Assembly (NCBI GenBank): GCA_020847985.1
Contig: JADLBC010000002.1
Span: 1 to 53,746, forward strand
Source: Dehalococcoidia bacterium
Lineage (GTDB): Bacteria; Chloroflexota; Dehalococcoidia; Tepidiformales; Tepidiformaceae
DNA length: 53,746 nt
Reading direction: 5' to 3'
Within the stretch, counting starts at the first letter, position 1; the number at the start of each line of letters is the position of its first letter. The notes below the pieces were generated by a model that did no database searches, was not told where the DNA came from, and saw nothing but the letters and a program-made list of their open reading frames with translations. Below are positions 23,909 to 33,074 of this stretch, one piece after another. The translations under genes were made by a program, and so were the position numbers.

Positions 23909-24537
23909 CCCGTATGGGTACCACCGCCCGCGACGAGGTACAAGGCCGGGTAGTAGAAGACCCAGACGACATCGACGAAGTGCCAGTACATGATCGTGCT
24001 GGAGATGCCCCAGTGGCTGTCCTTCGAGAAGTGGCCACGGAGGAGCATCATGAGTGCGAGCCCGAGCATGAGCACGCCGCTGACGACGTGGGCGGCGTGG
24101 AGGCCGGTCATCGAGAAGAAGACTGTGCCCCAGACGACGTTGTGCGGGTCCTGCCCTTCGACCGCCGTCTTGATGCCGAACTCGGCGACGGACCATTCGA
24201 AGCCGACGCCAATGGCGAAGACGACGCCAAGGAGGATGGTGGCGAACAGCGACCAGGCGGCGAGCTTGCGGTTGCCCTTTTCCATCGCTGTCTCGGCGGT
24301 GTAGGCCGTGACCGAACTGGCGAGCAGGACGATGGTGATGACCAGGCCGAGGAACTGGTCGACGTGCTCCTGGTGCGTCCCGAGGAGGAAGAAGCGGGAG
24401 GTGAAGAGCAGGCCGAAGATGATGCTTTCGGAGAAGAAGAAGAGCCAGAGGCCAACGCGGTTGACCTGGAGGCGCTTCGCGGGCGACATGTGGCCGGCGC
24501 CATGCGTCTGTGCGCCGTGAGCAGCGATAACCGCCAT
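23905..24537 (-). CDS. coxC: Cytochrome c oxidase subunit III
   Basis: A 210-residue integral membrane protein with five or so helices. Family motifs are GLWLFFFSESIIFGLLF (helix with the conserved glutamate), SSVTAY, FSMTGLHAAHVVSG and the closing WHFVDVVWVFYYPALYL. It stabilises subunit I in heme-copper oxygen reductases. The start at 24537 lies directly after the subunit IV stop, and the stop overlaps the cupredoxin gene, so the operon is translationally coupled. Confidence 0.94.
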   Translation of the reverse strand: MAVIAAHGAQTHGAGHMSPAKRLQVNRVGLWLFFFSESIIFGLLFTSRFFLLGTHQEHVDQFLGLVITIVLLASSVTAYTAETAMEKGNRKLAAWSLFATILLGVVFAIGVGFEWSVAEFGIKTAVEGQDPHNVVWGTVFFSMTGLHAAHVVSGVLMLGLALMMLLRGHFSKDSHWGISSTIMYWHFVDVVWVFYYPALYLVAGGGTHTG

Positions 24538-24744
24538 CTAGTGGGCCTCCTCCCGCCAGCAGCGGTAGATGTGCATGAAGTAGTAGGCGATGAAGTAGAC
24601 CTTCGCGAGCGCGGTGATGGCGAGGCCCAGGAAGCGGACCTGCAGGTCATCGACGTGCACGGCGAAGAGGTATTCGAGGATGGTCATGACGGCCAGGACG
24701 ATGGCCACCACGTATCCCTTTTGGAAGGCTCCCATTGCAGGCAT
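24538..24744 (-). CDS. coxD: Cytochrome c oxidase subunit IV (prokaryotic, small)
   Basis: A 68-residue protein with two transmembrane helices (about residues 8-28 and 36-58) separated by a short loop. The final FIAYYFMHIYRCW resembles the C-terminal helix of small bacterial subunit IV proteins (DUF/COX4 pro family). Its place between subunits I and III supports the call. The ATG at 24744 is preceded by a purine-rich stretch (GAAAGGAGTAAC). Confidence 0.85.
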   Translation of the reverse strand: MPAMGAFQKGYVVAIVLAVMTILEYLFAVHVDDLQVRFLGLAITALAKVYFIAYYFMHIYRCWREEAH

Positions 24745-24793
24745 GCCGTTACTCCTTTCGGTGGTGATGAGCGGGGCGGGTCACAGTTTCCTG

Positions 24794-26665
<1,872 letters not shown>

Positions 26666-26674
26666 CCCGCCTCC

Positions 26675-27442
26675 CTACCTGCTCACCTTCGTTTGCTTCG
26701 ACGCGAGCCACTCATCGAATTCGGCCTGCTCGACCACGCGGATGTGCATCGACATGAGCGTGTGGTTGAGGCCGCAGAGTTCGGCGCACTGGACGCGGAA
26801 GTTGTTGTCGGTGTCGTATGAGCCCAGGACGTGCGGTTCCACGGTGAGGAACGTGGTGCGCCCCGGGATCGCATCGATCTTCATGCGAAATGCCGGGATC
26901 CAGAGCGAATGGATGACGTCGATGGACTGGATTTCGAACTTCACCTCGGTATCGATGGGGAGGAGAAGTTCGGTGTCCTTGGCGGAGAGCAACTCGACGT
27001 TCTTGTCCTTGTAGGCGAAGGTCCAGGAGAAGCGCTGGGCCGTGGTTTCGATGACAAGAGGAGCCTGGTCTTCGCCCCAGCCATAGCCGGCCTTATCGAC
27101 CTGCAGGTTGGAGAGGCTGACAAGGCCGATGATCATGGAGATTGCGGCGAGGACGCTGGTGATGACGAGCCAGACCTTGGGGAACGAGCCGGTGCCCTTG
27201 AAGGGGGAGCCGGTTTCGCCGCCTTCGTTCGCGGTCTGGAATTTCCAGAAGGCGTAGATGAGCGCGGCGACCACGAACGTGAACACGGGGATGCCCATGG
27301 CGAGGAGGACGTTGAAAATCAGGTCCCACTCTTCGGCTTCCGGCGAGCCCACGACGGGCAACCAATCCAGGAAAAAGGTCGCTTCCCCAATGGCTGTCAG
27401 GACCACCCACAACAGCGCCGCGGGAATCAGGTGCTTCGACAC
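26675..27442 (-). CDS. coxB: Cytochrome c oxidase subunit II
   Basis: A 255-residue subunit with an N-terminal helix (residues 3-24), two further helices (about 41-65 and 90-111) and an extracytoplasmic cupredoxin domain. The CuA site is complete: His178 (VIHSLW), then CAELCGLNH..M with Cys219, Cys223, His227 and Met230. No heme c domain is fused. The GTG at 27442 was chosen for its GGGGGGAGG Shine-Dalgarno 9 nt upstream; a GTG 14 codons earlier would pass through that Shine-Dalgarno. It is the first gene of the coxB-A-D-C-cupredoxin operon. Confidence 0.94.
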   Translation of the reverse strand: MSKHLIPAALLWVVLTAIGEATFFLDWLPVVGSPEAEEWDLIFNVLLAMGIPVFTFVVAALIYAFWKFQTANEGGETGSPFKGTGSFPKVWLVITSVLAAISMIIGLVSLSNLQVDKAGYGWGEDQAPLVIETTAQRFSWTFAYKDKNVELLSAKDTELLLPIDTEVKFEIQSIDVIHSLWIPAFRMKIDAIPGRTTFLTVEPHVLGSYDTDNNFRVQCAELCGLNHTLMSMHIRVVEQAEFDEWLASKQTKVSR

Positions 27443-27745
27443 GCGGCCATGCCTCCCCCCCGGCCCGCCCGGAGGGGGGCCCACTGGAAAAATCTCTTGG
27501 GCGAATCTAATTGCCGGATTCCTAGAAACGTTGGCCTATCGACCCAAAGATCGGGGCCATACGTCGGAAGCGGGGTTCGGTTTCGTCCGCGGCACATGTT
27601 CAACGAAGTCCGGCGTGCAGCCCACCGTCGCGGTGGTTTCTCATCAAAGATTGGCCCAAACCAACGTGCTTACCCGGGACTTAACCGGGCGGGTTCGTAT
27701 GCGCTACGCTGCGGGCCACCGCCTTCGCGGTGCGGGAGTGCAAGC
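27443..27745. other. Divergent intergenic region, coxB / TIGR03084-like gene
   Basis: 303 bases without a supported gene. It holds the regulatory DNA of the oxidase operon (minus) and of the plus-strand gene. A TAGATT hexamer near 27505 may serve coxB, with no convincing -35. The segment is less GC-rich than its surroundings. No tRNA, small ORF or strong long hairpin is visible, apart from the short CACCGC/GCGGTG stem near 27718-27733. Confidence 0.6.
27681..27710 (+). promoter_or_regulatory. Candidate promoter of the TIGR03084-like gene
   Basis: TTAACC (27681-27686), 18-nt spacer, TACGCT (27705-27710). The start codon is 35 nt further on and has a GGGAG Shine-Dalgarno. Moderate match only. 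Confidence 0.4.
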
Positions 27746-28561
27746 ATGGCGGGCGTCCTCGACCAGGTAATCCGCGACCTCCTCGACGAGACGGACGCGC
27801 TGGAGGCAGTCCTCCGGCAGGTTCCGTTCGCGCAGTGGGAGAAAGCCACGCACGCGCCCGGGTGGGCGATTCGCGACCAGGTGGCCCATCTCGCGCACTT
27901 CGATGACACGGCAACGCTCGCGATCAAGGACGCGGAGGCGTTCGCGGCGCGGAATCAGCGGGACCGCGCGGCCCCGCAGCCTCCCCCGGGAGCCGAGCCC
28001 GCCTACATCCTCGCGGCGCGCGAACGGCCGGCCGCCGAGATCCTCGACTGGTGGGAGCGGGCGCGGCACGACCTGGTGGACGCGGCGGGCACGCTCGAAG
28101 GGGACCGGCGAATGCCATGGTTCGGGCCGCCGATGAGCGGGGTTTCGTTCCTGACGGCGCGGCTCATGGAGGCATGGTCGCACGGGCTCGACATCGTGGA
28201 CGTGGCGAACGTGCCGCGGGCGGATTCGGAGCGGCTGCGCCACATCGCCTTCCTGGGGTTCCGCACGCGAGGCTATTCCTATGTCACGCGCGGGCTGGAG
28301 CCGAACACCGAACCGGTGCGCGTGGAGCTCACGGCGCCCGACGGCCAGACCTGGGTGTTCGGGGAAGCCAATGCCGAACAGGTGGTGCGGGGGCCGGCCG
28401 CGGAATTCTGCGCGGTGGTGACGCGCCGGCGGCACGTGGCGGACACGCGGCTGGAGACCACCGGAGATGCGGCGGCGGAATGGATGCTCTATGCGCAGGC
28501 GTACGCGGGGCCGCCCGGCGCGGGACGCCAGCCGGGGCAGTTCCCCATCGCGCACCCCTGA
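27746..28561 (+). CDS. TIGR03084-like metal-binding protein (maleylpyruvate isomerase / DinB fold)
   Basis: A 271-residue protein. The N-terminal 150 residues form the four-helix fold of mycothiol-dependent maleylpyruvate isomerases and DinB proteins, with metal-type histidines in VAHLAHFDD and EAWSHGLDIVD. The second half (about 165-270) is an alpha/beta domain like a sterol-carrier domain, which fits the TIGR03084 family. Function in the family is not established. The ATG at 27746 has GGGAG upstream. A 10-bp hairpin follows the gene. Confidence 0.8.
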   Translation: MAGVLDQVIRDLLDETDALEAVLRQVPFAQWEKATHAPGWAIRDQVAHLAHFDDTATLAIKDAEAFAARNQRDRAAPQPPPGAEPAYILAARERPAAEILDWWERARHDLVDAAGTLEGDRRMPWFGPPMSGVSFLTARLMEAWSHGLDIVDVANVPRADSERLRHIAFLGFRTRGYSYVTRGLEPNTEPVRVELTAPDGQTWVFGEANAEQVVRGPAAEFCAVVTRRRHVADTRLETTGDAAAEWMLYAQAYAGPPGAGRQPGQFPIAHP

Positions 28562-28567
28562 CACGCG

Positions 28568-28602
28568 AACGCCGGCCACGCTGGGGGCGCGCGGCCGGCG
28601 TT
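28568..28602. terminator. Bidirectional hairpin between convergent genes
   Basis: Perfect inverted repeat aacgccggcc (28568-28577) / ggccggcgtt (28593-28602) with a 15-nt loop, lying exactly between the stops of the TIGR03084-like gene (plus) and the hemerythrin gene (minus). No T-tract follows on either strand. Confidence 0.6.
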
Positions 28603-28618
28603 GGGAGAGGCGCGGAAA

Positions 28619-29086
28619 TCAGGCGGAGGCGCGGGCCTTCGTGCCGGACTTTATCTCGCGCATGAGTGCTTCCTTGCGCTCGAGCATCTGCTCGCCGAGG
28701 CGGTCGAGGAGCTCCTTTCCGGCCTTGCCGGCTTTCGAGAGCATCTCCTTCTCTTCTTCATCGATGTGGTGCCGCACGTTCTCGGCGAGCACGGTGAATT
28801 TCGCCTCGAAGTGCACGTCGGGCTTTTCCATCCCGCGCAGCTCATCGATGAGCACGTGGACGACGTGGTGCTCTTCCTCGGCCTCGGCGACGACGAACTC
28901 GTCTTTCAGGGCCTCAAGCATGGCCGGGTAGAAGATCTCCTCTTCGATGGCGGCGTGGACGTCGAGCTCCATGATCGCTTCGTTGGCGATGCGGCGCTTG
29001 CTGCGGCCGTCGGCGCTCTCGAACTCGGTGAACAGCTCCTTGACCTTCTTGTGGTCGTCCTTGAGCAGCTTGATGGGGTCGGTCAA
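28619..29086 (-). CDS. Hemerythrin-domain protein
   Basis: A 155-residue four-helix protein with the HHE pattern: His12 (DDHKKV), His44 with Glu48 (DVHAAIEEE), His73/74 with His77 (EEHHVVH) and His106/107 with Glu111 (VRHHIDEEE). Together these can form a di-iron site that binds O2 or NO, or senses iron or oxygen. A Lys/Glu-rich C-terminal helix is extra. The start is TTG at 29086 with AGGAGG seven nt upstream. A 7-bp inverted repeat lies just before that Shine-Dalgarno. It is a single-gene unit. Confidence 0.88.
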   Translation of the reverse strand: MTDPIKLLKDDHKKVKELFTEFESADGRSKRRIANEAIMELDVHAAIEEEIFYPAMLEALKDEFVVAEAEEEHHVVHVLIDELRGMEKPDVHFEAKFTVLAENVRHHIDEEEKEMLSKAGKAGKELLDRLGEQMLERKEALMREIKSGTKARASA

Positions 29087-29098
29087 CGGGGCCTCCTA

Positions 29099-29119
29099 TG
29101 CCTTACCGGGGTTAAGGCA
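29099..29119 (-). promoter_or_regulatory. Inverted repeat before the hemerythrin ribosome-binding site
   Basis: TGCCTTA and TAAGGCA separated by 7 nt (29099-29105, 29113-29119). It ends directly upstream of the AGGAGG of the hemerythrin gene. It may be an operator or an RNA hairpin that affects initiation. Confidence 0.45.
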
Positions 29120-29188
29120 AGAATGGCGAATGCGCCGTTGCGGCCCGGCGAACGGGCATCGAGCGGGCGTTGCCCGTCCGTTACATCG

Positions 29189-29971
29189 TCAGTTGATTTC
29201 GAGTTCAACGCCGACGGGGCAGTGGTCCGAGCCCATGATCTCAGGCTGGATGAACGCGCGGCGGACGGCCGGGAAGAGGTCCTCGGAGGCGATGACGTAG
29301 TCGATACGCCAGCCGATATTGCGCGCGCGGCGTTCGCGCCATGCGTCCCAATAGCTGTAGGCGCCGGTCGCATCGGGATGGAGGGCGCGAAAGGTATCGA
29401 CGTAGCCGTGCTCGCGCAGGCGGTCGATAAACGCGCGCTCGACCGGGAGGAAGCCGGTGCCCTTCGCGGCCTCGGCGGGGCGGGCGACGTCGATTTCGGT
29501 ATGCGCGACGTTCAGGTCGCCCATGAACAGCACCGGGCGGCCAGCGGCGCGGAGCGCTTCGACGTGCGCGAGGAAGGCGTCGTAGAAGGCGAGCTTGAAA
29601 TCGAGCCGCACACCCCGGTTGCCGCCGTTGGGGAAGTAGCAGGTGATGAGGGTGAAGGAATCGAAGTCGGCTTCGATCATGCGGCCTTCTCGGTCGAACT
29701 CCTCGATACCGAGGCCCATGCGGACGGCGCGGGGTTCGACCTTCGAGAGGAGCAGGGCGCCGCTGTAGCCGGGCTTCTCGGCGGGGTTCCACCACGTCTG
29801 GTAACCGAAGCGCTCCCACTCGGAGGCGTCGCACTGGGAAGGAGTGGCCTTCACTTCCTGGAAGCCGGCGATATCGGGCGCGAAGGTTTCAAGCCAGCGC
29901 TGCACGTCGCCGGTCTTGAGGGTGGCGCGCAGGCCGTTGACGTTCCAGGAGCAGATGGTAAGCGTGGTCAA
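29189..29971 (-). CDS. xthA: Exodeoxyribonuclease III
   Basis: A 260-residue metal-dependent AP endonuclease and 3' exonuclease for base-excision repair. Family motifs are present in order: ICSWNVNGLRA at the N-terminus, GFQEVKA with the catalytic glutamate, KPGYSGALLLSK, MGDLNVAH, IDYVIAS and the closing GSDHCPV with the catalytic His. The start is TTG at 29971, chosen because it precedes the conserved LTICSWN and has GGAGG about 9 nt upstream; no ATG or GTG suits. It sits 22 nt from the upstream membrane-protein gene. Confidence 0.93.
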   Translation of the reverse strand: MTTLTICSWNVNGLRATLKTGDVQRWLETFAPDIAGFQEVKATPSQCDASEWERFGYQTWWNPAEKPGYSGALLLSKVEPRAVRMGLGIEEFDREGRMIEADFDSFTLITCYFPNGGNRGVRLDFKLAFYDAFLAHVEALRAAGRPVLFMGDLNVAHTEIDVARPAEAAKGTGFLPVERAFIDRLREHGYVDTFRALHPDATGAYSYWDAWRERRARNIGWRIDYVIASEDLFPAVRRAFIQPEIMGSDHCPVGVELEIN

Positions 29972-29993
29972 TCCGGTGGCCCTCCGCGCGAAC

Positions 29994-30791
29994 CTAGACG
30001 AAGACCCGGGTGACGACCACGGCGGCCGTCCCGGCGGCGGCGACGAGCAGATACTCGCCGGTGGTGCTCCATTCGAGGTCGTGGTCGAGGAGATGGTGCA
30101 CGAAACCGGTGGCCAGGTAGAAGCCGATGATGAGGAGGGCACCGGCGAGGAGGCCATCGAGGGGGAAGAAGTAGAGTGCGAGGCGGAGTTCGCCGAGGGT
30201 GACGCCGATGGCGACGCCGGCGAGGAGCGAGCTCGGGCCGAGGAGGCGGCTTTCGCGGAGGAGCTCCATGCCCAGGGCGGTGCTCACGAGCGCGACCAGG
30301 ATCGCGCCGGGCAACACGCCGACGTCGCCTGAATAGATGACGGTGTACAGCGCGAAGGCGGTGAGGTAAGTCGCGACGGCGAGGGCCAGCCGCATCGAGC
30401 CGTAGAGGCGCGAACGGAAATCCACGGTGTGGTATTCGCCGAACGCGACCGCGCCCGCGCCGGCGGCGAGAACGAGAGCGACCGCGGTGCGCGGGTAGCC
30501 ATCGATGGCATGGCCGACGAAGTACCCGCTGCCGAGGACGGCAAGGGCGGGGAGAAAGGTATAGACGGCGGATGCGAGGGCCCCGCCGGGCTCCCAGCGC
30601 GGGCTGGAACGGACAATGCCATCGACGGCGAAGGCGGTCGCGGCGGCGGTGAACCAGAGGATCCACGGCTGGGATGGGCGCATACCGAGGTAGGCGACGA
30701 GGCCCACGGCGGCGACGGCGGCAAGCAGCAGCGCTCGCCCGGCGCCGCCGGAGGCCGCTCCCGTGCCGGGCGCTTCAACCGCCAGTGTCAC
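29994..30791 (-). CDS. Polytopic membrane protein of unknown function
   Basis: A 265-residue protein with about eight hydrophobic segments spread evenly from residue 18 to the C-terminus. Loops include the polar GEYHTVDFRSRLYGSM near 117-132 and HHLLDHDLEW near 232. I see no transporter or enzyme signature; proteins of this type are known from Chloroflexota as uncharacterised membrane proteins. The GTG at 30791 overlaps the amidohydrolase stop (GTGA). It lies between the amidohydrolase and exonuclease III in one minus-strand run. Confidence 0.7.
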   Translation of the reverse strand: MTLAVEAPGTGAASGGAGRALLLAAVAAVGLVAYLGMRPSQPWILWFTAAATAFAVDGIVRSSPRWEPGGALASAVYTFLPALAVLGSGYFVGHAIDGYPRTAVALVLAAGAGAVAFGEYHTVDFRSRLYGSMRLALAVATYLTAFALYTVIYSGDVGVLPGAILVALVSTALGMELLRESRLLGPSSLLAGVAIGVTLGELRLALYFFPLDGLLAGALLIIGFYLATGFVHHLLDHDLEWSTTGEYLLVAAAGTAAVVVTRVFV

Positions 30792-31669
30792 TCCCTCGCG
30801 AAGGACGGCTCTTCGAGGCCGTAGATCTCGGCGCCGTTGCGCCACCAGAGGCGCTCGCGGGCATCGTCGTCGATTTCGAGGAGGTCGTACATCATCTCGA
30901 ACCGGTCGATGTGGGTGCGGATTTCGTCCATCGGGCAGTCGCTGCCGAAGACGAGCTTTTCGACGCCGAACTCTCCGCCGATGAGCTTGCGTTCGACGGC
31001 GTGGCGCTCGATGGTCTCGCCACCGCTCATATCGAACCAGACGTTATGACGCCAGCGGGCGACGGAGGCGGAGTACTCATAGTTGCCCTGGTTGCCGATG
31101 TGGGCGCCGATGATGCGGAGGTTCGGGAACTTGTTGGCGATGGTATCGAGGTGGAGCGGGCTCATGCGGCCGGCGCCGGCGTTCCGGGGACCCATGCGGC
31201 CCTGCATCGCGCGCTGGCGGTCGAGCATCTGGGCGGCGAGGGCATCGCGGCGCGGGTGGGTGATGGAGTAATCGATGCCACCGCCAATGACGCCCATATG
31301 AAAGAGGACGGGCATGCCTAGTTGCTCGGCGCGCTGGTAGGTGGGCATGTAGTCGGGCTCATCGTATGGGCGGGCGACGCCGATGAGCTTGAGGCCGCGG
31401 TAGCCCATGTCCCAGAGGCGCTGCACGGCGTCGCCATCGATGTCCTCGGGGTCGACGACGGCGACGGGGATGAAGATCTCGGGGTACTTGCTCACGAGGG
31501 AGATGCCCACTTCGTAGCTGGGGCCGAAGCGGCCGCCGGTGAGCACGCAGCCCTTCGTGACGCCCGCTTTGGCGGCCACCTCGGCGAGGCGGTCGAGCAT
31601 GGGGGCAGGGTCGGCATCGGGGTTCTGGAAGTCGCGCGGGAAGTGGATATGGACGTCGAAAATCTTCAC
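30788..31669 (-). CDS. Amidohydrolase-related metal-dependent hydrolase
   Basis: A 293-residue TIM-barrel protein of the amidohydrolase_2 type. Metal-site residues are FDVHIHF (His7, His9) at the N-terminus, LFHMGV, GAHIGN and GSDCPMDEI near the C-terminus. The family hydrolyses or decarboxylates cyclic and aromatic acids; the substrate cannot be assigned. The GTG at 31669 is used because the barrel starts there and GAGGT lies 5 nt upstream; a longer frame to 31735 has no homology. A TACACT hexamer at 31716-31721 may be the -10 box. Confidence 0.83.
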   Translation of the reverse strand: MKIFDVHIHFPRDFQNPDADPAPMLDRLAEVAAKAGVTKGCVLTGGRFGPSYEVGISLVSKYPEIFIPVAVVDPEDIDGDAVQRLWDMGYRGLKLIGVARPYDEPDYMPTYQRAEQLGMPVLFHMGVIGGGIDYSITHPRRDALAAQMLDRQRAMQGRMGPRNAGAGRMSPLHLDTIANKFPNLRIIGAHIGNQGNYEYSASVARWRHNVWFDMSGGETIERHAVERKLIGGEFGVEKLVFGSDCPMDEIRTHIDRFEMMYDLLEIDDDARERLWWRNGAEIYGLEEPSFARE

Positions 31670-31762
31670 GAACACCTCGCGAGCCCGGGGCGGGCGGACA
31701 TGGCGAATAGGCCCGAGTGTAGCAGGGCTTACCACGCGGTGCTTCGCAAGGAACTGGTGCGC

Positions 31763-31768
31763 TAGGCT
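31763..31768 (+). promoter_or_regulatory. -10 box for leaderless MFS-transporter mRNA
   Basis: TAGGCT followed by 6 nt and the second of two adjacent ATG codons (31772, 31775). No Shine-Dalgarno. Confidence 0.45.
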
Positions 31769-31774
31769 TGAATG

Positions 31775-33022
31775 ATGCTTTCCAGGCCGTTCGTTGCCCT
31801 CTTCTGCGCGGTGTTCGTCGCGACCATGGGCATCTCGATGGTAAGCCCGCTGCTGCCGGTATACGCGAAGGACCTGGGCGCGAGCGGGGTATGGCTGGGG
31901 CTGACGTTCTCGATTTTCGCGGTGGTACAGGCGGTGGTGGGGCCGTTCGCGGGGCGGCTCTCGGACCGGTACGGGCGGAAGCCGTTCATCATCGCGGGGC
32001 TGCTCATCTACCTTGTCGCGGCGATCGGTTACCTGACGGCGCAGAGCTTCTACCAGGTGATCGCGTTCCGGGCGTTCAGCGGGCTGGGGACGAGCTTCAT
32101 CTTCTCGGTGGCTCGGGCATATGTCGGGGACATGACGCCGGAGGGCAAGGAAGGCCGCTGGCTCGGGGTGTTCGCGATGGCGGACATCGTGGGCTTCGGC
32201 ACGGGGCCGCTGGTGGCCGGTGCGCTACGCCAGTACGTGGGCTTCCACTCGGTGTTCGTGGCGATGGCGCTGCTGATGGCGACCTCGGCGTTCATCATCT
32301 TCTCGTGGCTGCCGCGGCATTCGCCCGCGGAGGCGAAGCGGCGCGCGCGAACGGCGGCGGGTGCAACCATGGCGGCGGCGCACGCGCTTCCCTTCAGCAA
32401 GGCCCTGGCCGACCCCCTGACGCTCGCGCTCACGGTGCATATGGGGCTGCTTTCGCTGGCGAACGGCGCGACGTTCAGCCTGCTGGCACTGCGCCTGGAG
32501 GACGGCCTCGGGGCGGCGCCGATCATGATCGGTGTGGCGTTCGCGACACAGGACATCACGGCGGGGCTGGTCCAGCCGTTCTGGGGGCGGCTCGCCGACC
32601 GGCGCGAGCGGCGGCCGCTGGTGGCCATCGGCCTGTTCGCGACGGCGGTGCAGCTGGTGGCGCTGGGGGTTGTCCCGGCGTATGTGCTGGCGCTCGTGCT
32701 GCTCCTGGGGATGGGGGCTTCGAACGCGCTGTCGCAGGTGGCGTCGGGCGCGATCCAGGTCGTCGCCGGGCGGCGCGTGGGCATGGGCACGGTGCTCGGG
32801 CTCGGGTCGGCAGGCAACGGTCTGGGGATGTTCATCGGCTCGGTCGTGGGCGGGTTGTTGTACGACCAGTACGGGCTGGCGGCGGCGTTCCTCTTCGGAG
32901 GGATCACGATGAGCGCGGGCGTGATGGTGTTCCTGTTCCTGACTCGGGGCGTACAGACGTCGGAGCCGGTGGCGCCCGTGAAGTTCGAACGCGCCGAGGC
33001 TGCCGCCGCGGGTGGCCGCTGA
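31775..33022 (+). CDS. Major facilitator superfamily transporter
   Basis: A 415-residue protein with 12 predicted helices. The loop 2-3 signature GRLSDRYGRKPFI is near residue 62, and its second-half counterpart GRLADRRERRPLV near 270. The central loop (about 190-210) is basic. It looks like the drug-efflux/MdtG type, but the substrate is unknown. Two ATGs are adjacent (31772 and 31775); the second is 6 nt after a -10 box and is preferred. Its end overlaps the region before priA, but the shared strand and spacing suggest read-through. Confidence 0.88.
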   Translation: MLSRPFVALFCAVFVATMGISMVSPLLPVYAKDLGASGVWLGLTFSIFAVVQAVVGPFAGRLSDRYGRKPFIIAGLLIYLVAAIGYLTAQSFYQVIAFRAFSGLGTSFIFSVARAYVGDMTPEGKEGRWLGVFAMADIVGFGTGPLVAGALRQYVGFHSVFVAMALLMATSAFIIFSWLPRHSPAEAKRRARTAAGATMAAAHALPFSKALADPLTLALTVHMGLLSLANGATFSLLALRLEDGLGAAPIMIGVAFATQDITAGLVQPFWGRLADRRERRPLVAIGLFATAVQLVALGVVPAYVLALVLLLGMGASNALSQVASGAIQVVAGRRVGMGTVLGLGSAGNGLGMFIGSVVGGLLYDQYGLAAAFLFGGITMSAGVMVFLFLTRGVQTSEPVAPVKFERAEAAAAGGR

Positions 33023-33074
33023 GCCCTTCCGGTTCGTGCCCGCAGACGGCACGATGACGCCCGTGGAAGCCGGG

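Noticed and set aside
29152..29177. Stem acgggca / tgcccgt before the exonuclease III stop as a terminator
   Set aside because: Seven base pairs with a 12-nt loop and no T-tract; too weak to call.
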